A stretch of 50,355 nt of DNA from Desulfobacula sp. (GTDB lineage Bacteria > Desulfobacterota > Desulfobacteria > Desulfobacterales > Desulfobacteraceae). Each line of letters opens with the position of its first letter. Position 1 is the first letter of the stretch. The notes under the pieces are model-generated. The model was not told the origin of the DNA. It made no database searches and saw only the letters and a program-made list of their open reading frames with translations. Location: assembly GCF_030611305.1 (NCBI RefSeq), contig NZ_JAUWQB010000018.1, positions 1 through 50,355 of the forward strand. Direction: 5' to 3'. This document shows positions 26,333 through 35,135 of the stretch, one piece after another. The translations under genes and the position numbers were made by a program.

Positions 26333-27244
26333 ATGGAAGAAATGCTGTCAACCAGAGAAGTTGCAAGGTTTTTAAACGTAAATGAAAAAATGATATATTC
26401 ACTCATTGCGGAAAAAGGTCTGCCTGCCTCCAAAGTTACAGGAAAATGGTTATTCCCCATACATCTGGTTCGGCAGTGGATAGAAGTCGGTACCGAAAAT
26501 TACCCCCAACTTGCCAAACTTCCCCCTTATCACGGGCTTGTCCTCATTGCCGGCAGTAATGACTTATTGCTGGATAAAATTATTTCAACCTTTAATCTTA
26601 AACACAAAGAGCATATGGCCATGTTCGGTATTGCAGGTTCCATGGGCGGTTTAAGGGCCTTGAAGCATAATCTTTGCCACATTGCCGCCAGCCATCTTAT
26701 TGCAGACAACGAAGAGTATAATTTTCCTTTCTTAAAAGATGAAATGAACCAGATGCCGGCAGTGGTAAATTTCTGTTTAAGAGAGCAGGGCATTATTGTC
26801 CAGAAAGGGAATCCAAAAAACATCCAATCGGCAAAAGACCTTGGCAAACCAGGCATCAGAATCATCAATCGCCCCTTAGGTACAGGAACCCGGCAGCTTT
26901 TTGATAAAGAGCTGAAAAAATCAGGGATAAAAGGCGAAACCATAGACGGATATGGAAATACTTTATCCAGACATATGGATGTTGGTTTACAAATCCTGAC
27001 AAACAAAGCAGATGCAGGCCCCGGCATCAGACCGGTTTCCATAGTTCTGGGGCTTGATTTTATTCCCCTTTGCTGGGAACGGTTTGATTTGCTCATCACT
27101 AAAGAGCGATTTTTTGATCAGGGTATCCAGCTTTTCTTATCTCTTTTAAAAGGAAAAGTGATTCAGGCCACTGCCGAAGAGTTCGGCGGTTATGATTTAT
27201 CCTATACCGGTAAAATGCTTTACCCGGAACCAGAATCTGAATAA
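26333..27244 (+). CDS. HTH (excisionase/MerR-type) regulator with molybdate-type binding domain
   Basis: 303 residues. The first 50 residues are a winged-helix DNA-binding domain of the excisionase kind (LSTREVARFLNVNEKMIYSLIAEKGLPASKVTGKW in parts). The remaining 240 form a periplasmic-binding-protein-like domain, without a signal peptide, so it senses in the cytoplasm. The landmarks are GSMGGLRALKHNLCHIAASHL, INRPLGTGTRQLFD and ADAGPGIRPV. This layout is known for one-component regulators proposed to sense molybdate or tungstate. The mobB gene nearby fits this. The ligand is inferred. Start ATG 26333 has GGGAGA upstream. Its last 25 bp overlap the end of alr on the other strand. Confidence 0.82.
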   Translation: MEEMLSTREVARFLNVNEKMIYSLIAEKGLPASKVTGKWLFPIHLVRQWIEVGTENYPQLAKLPPYHGLVLIAGSNDLLLDKIISTFNLKHKEHMAMFGIAGSMGGLRALKHNLCHIAASHLIADNEEYNFPFLKDEMNQMPAVVNFCLREQGIIVQKGNPKNIQSAKDLGKPGIRIINRPLGTGTRQLFDKELKKSGIKGETIDGYGNTLSRHMDVGLQILTNKADAGPGIRPVSIVLGLDFIPLCWERFDLLITKERFFDQGIQLFLSLLKGKVIQATAEEFGGYDLSYTGKMLYPEPESE

Positions 27245-28389
27245 ACCTTTTTTACCCGGACTGTCAAAGCAGATACAATCTCATAATTAATTGTATTTAT
27301 CCTGTTTGCCAATTCATCTGCGCCAAGGGTTTCATCCCCCTGGGAACCGATCAACACGGCTTCATCACCCGGATTTACACCAGGGATGTCGCCCACATCA
27401 ATCATGGTCTGGTCCATGCAGATCCGGCCGACAACAGGCGCCCTGTGTCCTTTTACAAGCATAATGCCATTGGAGGAAAACCGTCTTGAAAACCCATCGG
27501 CATACCCGACGGGTACCGAGGCAAGCCTTGTCGCCTTTTGGGTTACATGGGTCATTCCATAGCTGACGCAAAATCCTTTGGAAACCTCTCTTACCGCCGT
27601 CACAATGGATTTTAATGTCATGGCCGGACCCAGTTTTACTTTTGACTGATCCACCTCACCGGAAGGGTAGAGCCCATAAATGGAAATGCCGGCTCTCACC
27701 ATATCAAAATGAGACCCGGGAAATTCAATAATTCCTGCACTGTTTGCAGCGTGACAGGTCGAAAGTTCGATTCCCTTTTTCTTTAAATCATCCAGCAAAG
27801 ATGCAAACAACTCTATCTGTAAGTCTGTATAGTGTCTATCCTTGCAGTCGGCAGCGGCGAAATGGGTATAGGCACCCTTAAGATCAATACCCGGCAATTT
27901 TACAAGTTCTTGAATTTCTTTTAATACCTGTTTTCTTGCCGATTTATCGGCCAGGGTTTTCTTTTTTCCAATAACCATGCCGACCCTGCCCATTCCGGTA
28001 TCAATCTTTAAATGCACCTTAACAGATTTGTTTAACAATTTTGCTTTATTGGACAAGGCCTTAGCCATCTTTAGATCATACACGGTAGCAACCAGATCCA
28101 GGTCTTTTATCATGGCGGCCTGTGCCGGATGGATATATCCGAAAACCAGCAAAGGCGCATCGATCCCGGCCTTCCGAAGTTCAACAGCTTCGTTGAGCCT
28201 TGCTACCCCCAGCCAGTCAGCGCCACTTTGAAGAGCTTTTTGGGCTACCTTTACCGCCCCGTGGCCATAACCATCCGCCTTGACCACTGCCATGAATTTA
28301 GATTTTTTGTCTGTAATTCGTTTTAGATTTTGAATATTCTTCTGGATGGTATCAAGATCGATACAGGCCTTTACAAGAGGATATTCCAT
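27220..28389 (-). CDS. alr: Alanine racemase
   Basis: 389 residues. The PLP-binding lysine is in FMAVVKADGYGHGAV. The conserved AGISIYGLYPS and SYGMTH (catalytic tyrosine region), VPVGYADGFSR and GRICMDQTMIDV motifs are all present in order. It makes D-alanine for peptidoglycan. It is the third gene of the nrdD-nrdG-alr run, 30 bp after nrdG, although there is no metabolic link. Its 3' end overlaps the opposing regulator gene by 25 bp. Confidence 0.97.
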   Translation of the reverse strand: MEYPLVKACIDLDTIQKNIQNLKRITDKKSKFMAVVKADGYGHGAVKVAQKALQSGADWLGVARLNEAVELRKAGIDAPLLVFGYIHPAQAAMIKDLDLVATVYDLKMAKALSNKAKLLNKSVKVHLKIDTGMGRVGMVIGKKKTLADKSARKQVLKEIQELVKLPGIDLKGAYTHFAAADCKDRHYTDLQIELFASLLDDLKKKGIELSTCHAANSAGIIEFPGSHFDMVRAGISIYGLYPSGEVDQSKVKLGPAMTLKSIVTAVREVSKGFCVSYGMTHVTQKATRLASVPVGYADGFSRRFSSNGIMLVKGHRAPVVGRICMDQTMIDVGDIPGVNPGDEAVLIGSQGDETLGADELANRINTINYEIVSALTVRVKKVYSDSGSG

Positions 28390-28419
28390 GCATCCTTCCT
28401 TTCCAGGAGATTTTCACCT

Positions 28420-29124
28420 TTAACGGATAACCGATGTTATAACATATTTATCGATTGTCTCTTTTAGTTCAAGCATCTCTTTATCAGAAAAAAAGTTATT
28501 ATCCGCTTTTAAAAATTTTGGATCAAGTACTTTTACGTTCCTTGAGCACTTCTGAAGAATATATTTTGATGCGCCCATTATCATTTCCCCGACATCCTTC
28601 ATGATTTCTTTGCTGACAAACGGTCTGGTGCAAGTGGTTCTGAACTCATAGGCAGGTGCTTTTTCCATTAAAAGGCGGATGCTCTCTAAAATTTTTTGGG
28701 TCTCAAATTTTCCCGGTACGACAAGATGATAATTTTCAAGGCTGGTTTTTATATCCATGGAAATAAAATCAACCAGCCTGTCTTCAAAAAGCTTTGCCAG
28801 TACGTGGGGACAGGTCCCGTTGCTGTCCAGCTTCAACTTATATCCCATATCCTTAACTTTCCGGCAAAATGCTATCAAATCTTTTTGCAGTGTGGGTTCT
28901 CCGCCTGTGATCACAAGGCCTTCCAAAAAACCTTTTCTTTTTTCAAGAAATTCAAAGATCTTGTTTTCATCATAAAGATCGCCAGCCTCCTTTTTGGGGC
29001 TGGCGATCAGATCAGGGTTATGGCAGTACGGGCATATAAAATTACACCCTTGTGTAAAAACGATGCAAGCTATGGTTTCAGGAAAGTCAATCAGAGAATT
29101 TTTTTGAAACCCACCAATATTCAT
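28420..29124 (-). CDS. nrdG: Anaerobic ribonucleotide reductase activating protein (radical SAM)
   Basis: 234 residues. It opens with GGFQKNSLIDFPETIACIVFT and the radical SAM cluster motif CNFICPYCHNPD. VITGGEPTLQ and FISMDIKTS follow at usual spacing. The length and the opening phrase are those of the longer NrdG type found in strict anaerobes. It uses SAM and a 4Fe-4S cluster to place the glycyl radical on NrdD, encoded 16 bp upstream. The same motif family includes pyruvate formate-lyase activases, but the neighbour settles the identity. Confidence 0.95.
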   Translation of the reverse strand: MNIGGFQKNSLIDFPETIACIVFTQGCNFICPYCHNPDLIASPKKEAGDLYDENKIFEFLEKRKGFLEGLVITGGEPTLQKDLIAFCRKVKDMGYKLKLDSNGTCPHVLAKLFEDRLVDFISMDIKTSLENYHLVVPGKFETQKILESIRLLMEKAPAYEFRTTCTRPFVSKEIMKDVGEMIMGASKYILQKCSRNVKVLDPKFLKADNNFFSDKEMLELKETIDKYVITSVIR

Positions 29125-29140
29125 CTTTAAGCTTTCTTTA

Positions 29141-31231
29141 TCAGGCTACATTAAATGTCTTACGCATGAAAAATTCTGTCTGTTTTCCTTTATTCCATTG
29201 CCCGACAGGTCTTAAGTATCCGACAACTCTTGAGTAGACTTCAGTTTCTGCATCACAGGTGTCACATTTTTCATGCTCCCCTGAAAGATATCCATGGGAC
29301 GGGCAGACACTGAATGTCGGGGTCAATGTAAAATACGGCAGTTTAAACGAGTTGGACACCTTGTCCACTAGATTTTTTACAACCTCGATGTCCGTAACTT
29401 CTTCCCCCAGGAAAAGATGCTGGACAGTTCCGCCCGTATATTTAACCTGCAGCCTGTCCTGAAGTTCCAGGGCTTCAAAAATATCGTCGGTATAGTTTAC
29501 CGGCAGATGGGTGGAATTGGTATAGAACGGATCTTTACCCTGCTTGTATTCGTCTTCATTGGCACAGATAATATCTTCAAATTTGGCCTTGTCCATACTG
29601 GCAAACCGGTAGGTGGTGCCTTCGGCCGGGGTTGCTTCAAGATTGAAGATTTCATCGGTTTCTTCCTGCAATTGTTCAATTTTAGCTCTGATATGGTCCA
29701 TGACCTTTACGGCAAAATCCTGCCCGTTTTGTGTGGCAATGCCTTCTCCCATAAGGTTGAGACAGGCCTCATTCATGCCCAGGATGCCGATGGTTGAAAA
29801 ATGGTTGCGCCAGTAAACACCGGTACTCTCTTTAATTTTTCTTAAATAAAATTTTGAATAGGGATAAAGATCACCCTCTGTAAATTTTTCAAGGATCTTT
29901 CGTTTAATGCTCAATGAGTCTGCTGAATATTTGATTAGGGTATCCAGTCTTTTAAAGAAGTCGTTTTCATCCTTTGCCAGATAACCGATTCTAGGCATGT
30001 TTATAGTGACAACCCCAATGGAGCCGGTCAATGGATTGGCACCAAACAAGCCGCCTCCCCTTTTTCTGAGTTCCCTGTTGTCCAGCCTTAACCGACAACA
30101 CATGGAACGGGCATCTTCAGGATCCATGTCTGAATTTACAAAATTTGAAAAATAGGGGATGCCATATTTTCCGGTCATTTTCCAGATATTCTCAAGATTT
30201 GGATTGGTCCAGTCAAAATCCTCGGTAATATTATATGTCGGGATCGGGAAGGTAAACACCCTGCCTTTTGCATCGCCTTCCATCATGACTTCGGCAAATG
30301 CAGCATTCAGCATATCCATTTCTTCCTGATACCTGGCATAGGTCTCCTCTCCATATTCTCCACCGACGACAACGGGAGAATTCTTTAAAGTGGACGGTAC
30401 GTTCAGGTCCATGGTGATATTTGTAAAAGGCGTCTGAAATCCGACCCTTGTGGGGATATTGATGTTAAATACAAATTCCTGGAGTGCCTGTTTAACTTCT
30501 TTGTAGGATAAGTTGTCTTCCCTGATAAACGGCGCTAAAAGCGTATCAAAATTGGACATGGCCTGGGCACCTGCAGCCTCGCCCTGCAATGTATAGAAAA
30601 AGTTGACAATTTGACCCAGCGCACTTCTGAAATGTTTTGGCGGAGCAGATTCCACTTTTCCTGCTACACCTTTAAACCCTTCATGCAAAAGGTCTTCTAA
30701 ATCCCATCCCACACAATATACGGACAAAAGACTTAAATCATGAATATGGAGATCTCCTCTGTAATGTGCATCCCTGACGTCCGGTGGATAAATTTTGTTG
30801 AGCCAGTATTCTGCTGTAATGTCTGAAGATATGTAATTGTTCAATCCCTGGAGAGAATAACTCATATTGCTGTTTTCTTTGACTTTCCAATCCATTCTCC
30901 GAATATAGGATTCCATGAGCCCCACATTCTCTTTAATGGCAATCTTTCTGATCTGGTTATGCTGCTCCCGGTAAATAATATATGCTTTGGCAGTTTTATA
31001 AAACGGGGAGTCCAAAAGGACTCGTTCCACGATGTCCTGAATTTCTTCTACTTCGGGAATCGGCCCAATACGCAGGTCTCTTGCCAGGGTGACAACCTTC
31101 ATCGTCATTTTTTTTGCTTCTCTTCCATTAAATTCACCGCTTGCCTCACCTGCTGTTTGAATAGCATGGGTAATTTTTGATGAATCAAACGATGCTATTC
31201 TTCCATCCCGTTTTTTAATTTGCTCAAACAT
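29141..31231 (-). CDS. nrdD: Anaerobic (class III) ribonucleoside-triphosphate reductase
   Basis: 696 residues from ATG 31231, which has AGAGGT 7 bp upstream; upstream in-frame codons are rejected. An N-terminal ATP-cone (about 1-95: IKKRDGRIASFDSSKI) senses ATP/dATP. The glycyl-radical barrel follows. At the C-terminus are zinc-site cysteines in CPSHGYLSGEHEKCDTCD and the radical glycine in RVVGYLRP (about Gly671). It reduces ribonucleotides to deoxyribonucleotides without oxygen. It supports a strictly anaerobic life style. A strong promoter with a palindrome between -35 and -10 lies about 105 bp upstream. Confidence 0.97.
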   Translation of the reverse strand: MFEQIKKRDGRIASFDSSKITHAIQTAGEASGEFNGREAKKMTMKVVTLARDLRIGPIPEVEEIQDIVERVLLDSPFYKTAKAYIIYREQHNQIRKIAIKENVGLMESYIRRMDWKVKENSNMSYSLQGLNNYISSDITAEYWLNKIYPPDVRDAHYRGDLHIHDLSLLSVYCVGWDLEDLLHEGFKGVAGKVESAPPKHFRSALGQIVNFFYTLQGEAAGAQAMSNFDTLLAPFIREDNLSYKEVKQALQEFVFNINIPTRVGFQTPFTNITMDLNVPSTLKNSPVVVGGEYGEETYARYQEEMDMLNAAFAEVMMEGDAKGRVFTFPIPTYNITEDFDWTNPNLENIWKMTGKYGIPYFSNFVNSDMDPEDARSMCCRLRLDNRELRKRGGGLFGANPLTGSIGVVTINMPRIGYLAKDENDFFKRLDTLIKYSADSLSIKRKILEKFTEGDLYPYSKFYLRKIKESTGVYWRNHFSTIGILGMNEACLNLMGEGIATQNGQDFAVKVMDHIRAKIEQLQEETDEIFNLEATPAEGTTYRFASMDKAKFEDIICANEDEYKQGKDPFYTNSTHLPVNYTDDIFEALELQDRLQVKYTGGTVQHLFLGEEVTDIEVVKNLVDKVSNSFKLPYFTLTPTFSVCPSHGYLSGEHEKCDTCDAETEVYSRVVGYLRPVGQWNKGKQTEFFMRKTFNVA

Positions 31232-31336
31232 GTATCTACCTCTTGAAATCTGATTGAAATTAACATATCTTTTGTAAACGTTTTTAATGACTATAAAAAT
31301 TTTTACCTTGTGCGTCAAACTATACGCAGAATAATA

Positions 31337-31365
31337 AATTTAATCAACATATTGTTGTTTGTCAA
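31337..31365 (-). promoter_or_regulatory. Sigma-70-type promoter of nrdD with an embedded palindrome
   Basis: On the - strand, TTGACA (31365-31360) and TAAATT (31342-31337) are separated by exactly 17 bp. A 13-bp inverted repeat CAACA-TAT-TGTTG (31345-31357) fills the spacer and is a candidate operator. Two AAACGTTT cores (31276-31283 and 31395-31402) flank the promoter. Confidence 0.65.
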
Positions 31366-31415
31366 GAAAAAAATCTATATATTGTGATTTTAACAAACGT
31401 TTAATAGAAACACAA

Positions 31416-31664
31416 ATGCAATTAGATCAAAATCCATTTTTCAGAAAAACCATAACACCATGGTATGATTCAAATTTTGCCTGCTGGACACTTATCACCA
31501 TAATGTTCTTTGTGTTTGCCTTTGCTATTGCCGGCGTTTTTGTCGGTTCCGACAATCAGAATTTCCATGAACATGTATGGTTTCCAGGCTTTTTGGCATT
31601 TTTAAGCTTGTTTCTTGTGGTTAAAATATTTTTAAGACTTAAAAGACGTTCAAAAAACAACTAA
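31416..31664 (+). CDS. Small membrane protein of unknown function
   Basis: 82 residues from ATG 31416. An in-frame TTG at 31359 overlaps the nrdD -35 box and is rejected. After a soluble start (NPFFRKTITPWYDSNFACW) there are two hydrophobic segments, about residues 25-45 (LITIMFFVFAFAIAGVFVG) and 55-72 (PGFLAFLSLFLVVKIFL). A basic tail ends it (RLKRRSKNN), so both ends probably lie in the cytoplasm. The PWYDS motif before the first helix recalls small hypothetical proteins of other Desulfobacterota. Its stop overlaps the end of the opposing Nudix gene by 4 bp. The ribosome site is weak. Confidence 0.6.
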   Translation: MQLDQNPFFRKTITPWYDSNFACWTLITIMFFVFAFAIAGVFVGSDNQNFHEHVWFPGFLAFLSLFLVVKIFLRLKRRSKNN

Positions 31665-32233
31665 CCGCCCTTTAACAACACATCAATAAGGTGGTACAAA
31701 ATTTTTGCCGTCACACCCCAGATCAGGACATCTTCATAGGGATATGTCAGATGCATAACATTGGGTGCCTGTCGATGAAACTCTTTTTCTTTGTGCAGAT
31801 CAATCAAATACTTTAACGGAATCTGAAATACTCTGGATATTTCAGACCTGTCATAATTAATGGCTTCTTTTTGATTCCAGATACCGATCCAGGCTTCAAT
31901 ATCTTTGCTGTTAATAGTTTGAAAGTGCCCTAGCGAACCGAGAACCTCTACGTTTTCCCGGTTTATCCCCATTTCTTCTGTAAGTTCCCTTAAAGCCGTA
32001 TCCTTTGTTGAAAGATCCTTCTTGTCTTTATGCCCACCTGGAAATGCCATCTGGTTGGCCCAGGGATATCCTTTTACATCTGCTTTCTGGATAAACACCA
32101 GTTCAATTTCCTTATTAAAAACAAATAATGCAATCACACTGGTTGACTGAAACAGACCATCGTCCGGAGGCCCGGGGTGAGATCCGTTTTGAACTGCTGA
32201 TCGAATAATACTGATACACTTATTTTTATCCAT
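31661..32233 (-). CDS. Nudix hydrolase, CoA-pyrophosphatase-like (NudL/YeaB type)
   Basis: 190 residues from ATG 32233, which has GAAGG 5 bp upstream; a GTG at 32245 is the longer choice. The Nudix box is GHKDKKD ... ALRELTEEMGI, with the first glutamate of the G-x5-E-x7-RE-x2-EE pattern replaced by aspartate. The QMAFPGGHKD phrase before it and the later IPLKYL and WGVTAKIL recall coenzyme A diphosphatases. It would cleave nucleoside diphosphates linked to another group, perhaps CoA or its oxidised forms. Substrate assignment is tentative. Confidence 0.8.
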   Translation of the reverse strand: MDKNKCISIIRSAVQNGSHPGPPDDGLFQSTSVIALFVFNKEIELVFIQKADVKGYPWANQMAFPGGHKDKKDLSTKDTALRELTEEMGINRENVEVLGSLGHFQTINSKDIEAWIGIWNQKEAINYDRSEISRVFQIPLKYLIDLHKEKEFHRQAPNVMHLTYPYEDVLIWGVTAKILYHLIDVLLKGG

Positions 32234-32474
32234 GAAAACCTTCACCTGAAATATTCAAACAAAACCCGAAAAAGATACAAGGAAAAAGTGTCATTGTCAA
32301 ATATCCAGATTTTTAATAAACAACCCGATACCTTAAAAAAAGGGGCGGGTTTTCATTTTTCACCCTGGCAAAGCATAAAACCTTGTTATGGAATCAAATT
32401 TTATGCAATAATATCCAAACAACTATAGTATGAAAGCAATACCTTAACATGAATACTTATTTGGAATGGTATGA

Positions 32475-33995
32475 ATGAAATCTTTTGAAGAAGTCTCGCT
32501 CCTGTATGAAATCAGTGAAGCACTGAACCAGCACATGGACATGAAAAAATCTTTGTTCAAGGTATTAAGTGTTCTATCTGAATCCTTGAATCTGGTCAGA
32601 GGAATCATCTTTCTGATCAACTCTGAAACCGGCGAAATCCGGATTGAAATTGCCCATGGTATTTCCGAAGATACCACTCGTCAAATTAAGTACCTTCCCG
32701 GTGAAGGCATCATCGGCAAAGTTATTCAAAGCGGAGAATCGGCTGTTGTCCCACGGATAAGCGAAGAACCATTGTTCCTGGATAAAACCCATTCAAGGGA
32801 TATTGTAGAAGGCCAGGACTATTCTTATATCTGCGTCCCCATAAAAAAAGATAACCGTGTCGTCGGTGCCATCAGTGCGGATAGACCATTTGAAGGCAAA
32901 AAATCCCTGGGAAAAGGAGAAAAACTCTTATCGGTTGTGGCAGCCATGGTGGCCCACCATGTCATCAATATAGAAACCATCCGGGTTGAAAAAGAGCAGT
33001 TAAAAACAGAAAACCTTCGGCTGAAATCAGAGCTTGAAAACAGATACAGCTTTACCAATATCATTGGAAATTCCAACAAAATGAGGGAAGTCTTTCAAAT
33101 GATTTCCCAGGTATCTTCTTCTTCAGCAACTGTTCTAATCCGGGGAGAAAGCGGTACAGGAAAGGAGCTTGTCGCTAATTCCATTCATTATAACAGTGAT
33201 AGAAACCAAAAGCCCTTTATCAAAATAAATTGTGCCGCCATACCGGAAAACCTTATCGAAAGCGAATTGTTCGGCCATGAGAAAGGGGCGTTTACCGGAG
33301 CTTCCCACCAGAAAAAAGGGAAGTTTGAAATAGCAGATCACGGAACCATCTTTTTAGATGAAATCGGTAGCATGGCGCCTTCCGCCCAGGTAAAACTGTT
33401 AAGAGTCCTACAGGAAAAAGAATTTGAAAGAATAGGGGGATATAAGCCCATAAAAAGCGATGTCAGAATTGTTGCCGCCACCAATTCAAATCTTGAAGAG
33501 ATGCTTCAACAGGGCAACTTCAGAGATGATCTTTATTTCAGGCTGAATGTATTCCCCATTTACATTCCAAGCCTTAGAATGAGAAAAACAGATGTGATTC
33601 TGCTGGCTGATCACTTTCTTGAAAAATACAGAAAAGAACATGGTAAAGATATCAAAAGGATCACAACCCCTGCCATTGACATGATGATGGAATACCACTG
33701 GCCCGGAAATGTAAGAGAGCTTGAAAACTGTATTGAACGGGCTGTCATCCTCTGTAATGAAGGGGCCATCCACAGTTATCATCTTCCAGCCACTCTTCAA
33801 ACAGGAATCAAATCCAAAACCCTTCCCCTCTCTCTTGAAGATGCTGTAGCCCATCTTGAAAAAGAAATTCTAATGGATTCTTTGAAAAACACTAAAGGAA
33901 ACATTAATAAGGCGGCAAAAGTGATTGGGGTTACTGTCAGGAAATTTTCTTATAAAGCGACTAAATATAATATCAATTATAAGGATTACAGATAA
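32475..33995 (+). CDS. NifA-like sigma-54 activator with GAF domain
   Basis: 506 residues. An N-terminal GAF domain (about 1-170: LLYEISEALNQHMDMKKSL ... YICVPIKKDNRVVGAISADR) is followed by the AAA+ activator. Walker A is GESGTGKE, the sigma-54 loop is GAFTGA and Walker B is TIFLDEIGSM. The C-terminal Fis-type helix-turn-helix is GNINKAAKVIGVTVRKFSYKATK. No receiver domain is present, so it responds to a small ligand or partner at the GAF domain. It lies 15 bp before an RND efflux pair in the same direction and may control or be co-transcribed with it. I checked the 230-bp upstream gap and found no clear -24/-12 site. Confidence 0.9.
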   Translation: MKSFEEVSLLYEISEALNQHMDMKKSLFKVLSVLSESLNLVRGIIFLINSETGEIRIEIAHGISEDTTRQIKYLPGEGIIGKVIQSGESAVVPRISEEPLFLDKTHSRDIVEGQDYSYICVPIKKDNRVVGAISADRPFEGKKSLGKGEKLLSVVAAMVAHHVINIETIRVEKEQLKTENLRLKSELENRYSFTNIIGNSNKMREVFQMISQVSSSSATVLIRGESGTGKELVANSIHYNSDRNQKPFIKINCAAIPENLIESELFGHEKGAFTGASHQKKGKFEIADHGTIFLDEIGSMAPSAQVKLLRVLQEKEFERIGGYKPIKSDVRIVAATNSNLEEMLQQGNFRDDLYFRLNVFPIYIPSLRMRKTDVILLADHFLEKYRKEHGKDIKRITTPAIDMMMEYHWPGNVRELENCIERAVILCNEGAIHSYHLPATLQTGIKSKTLPLSLEDAVAHLEKEILMDSLKNTKGNINKAAKVIGVTVRKFSYKATKYNINYKDYR

Positions 33996-34010
33996 TTTGA
34001 GGGCTATGCC

Positions 34011-35132
34011 ATGAAAAAAATGTTTTTTTTCGTATTTCTATTGTCGGTTTTGTTCCTTTTTTTTGCCTGTGAGAATGATAAAATAAAACCGGGGTTTTCA
34101 GGAAACGGCGCAGCCGACAAAATATCTGACCCTGAAAATATTACCACCGTTGAAAAACAGGACATCACCCAGATGTATGAAGCTGTCGGAACCATCCGGC
34201 CGCTGACAGAATCCGTGATTGAATCTCAGGTAAGTGCGCAGGTTATAAAAGTATCCTGTGTTCCGGGTACGGCCGTAAAAAAAGGACAGCTTCTCATCCA
34301 GCTTGATGCAAGACAACTCACAACCCGACTCCAACAGGCAAAAGAAGGACTTGCCGTTGCAAAAAACAACCTGAAACAGAATTATAAATCCATGGATGAA
34401 GCAAAGGCCGGCTTTGACCAGGCAAAAGCGGCATACAACAGAATGGAAAAGCTGTTTGAATCAGATATTGTAACATCTCAAAAGCTTGAAATTGACAAAG
34501 CAGGGTATCTTCAAGCAAAAGCACGACTTGAAAAATCCCAGGAAGCTGAACTATCGTCAAAAGCATCCATCAGACAGGCTGAAGAACTTGTTAAAGAAGC
34601 CCAAATCGCTCTTGGCTATTCCGCGATTACATCACCGGCAACCGGTGTGGTGGTGGAAAGAATGATTGATCCGGGAGATCTTGCCGTCCCGGGGAAACCG
34701 CTTTTAATGATCCAGACCAGCGGCGCCTTAAGGCTTGAGGCCAATGTAAGGGAGGGGTTGATCAGTCGTATCATTCTGGGAAATAATTATCAGGTCAGAA
34801 TTGAAACCATAGGGAAAACCGTGGTGTCAAAAATAGATGAAATTGTGCCCTATGCTGATCCAACCACCCGGACCTTTCTGGTAAAGGCATCCCTGCCGGA
34901 CACACCGGGCATTTATCCGGGAATGTTTGGAAGGCTTCTTATCCCGGTTGAAAAAGAAAAAACCCTTCTCATTCCGCAAAAGGCTGTGATCCGGGCAGGT
35001 CAGCTTGAACTGGTTTATGTAAAAAAAGATGGCGCCTGGCAATCGGTCTATATCAAAACAGGAAAGATCTTTGATGAAAAAATTGAAGTGCTTGCAGGGC
35101 TCACCGGAAATGAAACCATAGGATACAAATAG
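34011..35132 (+). CDS. RND efflux periplasmic adaptor lipoprotein (MFP)
   Basis: 373 residues. The signal sequence ends in a lipobox-like LFFAC, with Cys20 as the likely lipidated residue. It has split lipoyl halves (VIESQVSAQVIKVSCVPGTAVKKGQLLIQLD; ITSPATGVVVERMIDPGD). A long coiled-coil hairpin (about 105-195, rich in Lys, Ala and Gln) lies between them, and beta-barrel and membrane-proximal domains follow. It would link the inner-membrane pump to an outer-membrane channel; no TolC-like gene is in this window. Start ATG 34011 has GAGGG upstream. It sits 3 bp before the pump gene. Confidence 0.92.
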   Translation: MKKMFFFVFLLSVLFLFFACENDKIKPGFSGNGAADKISDPENITTVEKQDITQMYEAVGTIRPLTESVIESQVSAQVIKVSCVPGTAVKKGQLLIQLDARQLTTRLQQAKEGLAVAKNNLKQNYKSMDEAKAGFDQAKAAYNRMEKLFESDIVTSQKLEIDKAGYLQAKARLEKSQEAELSSKASIRQAEELVKEAQIALGYSAITSPATGVVVERMIDPGDLAVPGKPLLMIQTSGALRLEANVREGLISRIILGNNYQVRIETIGKTVVSKIDEIVPYADPTTRTFLVKASLPDTPGIYPGMFGRLLIPVEKEKTLLIPQKAVIRAGQLELVYVKKDGAWQSVYIKTGKIFDEKIEVLAGLTGNETIGYK

Positions 35133-35135
35133 CAA

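Noticed and set aside
31359-31415. Longer form of the small membrane protein starting at TTG 31359
   Set aside because: The extension begins in the -35 region of nrdD and has no ribosome site; ATG 31416 is preferred.
32340-32474. Sigma-54 (-24/-12) promoter before the NifA-like gene
   Set aside because: TGGCA-like and TGGA...TGC-like stretches exist, but the GG to GC distance is 12 rather than 10 bp in the best case.
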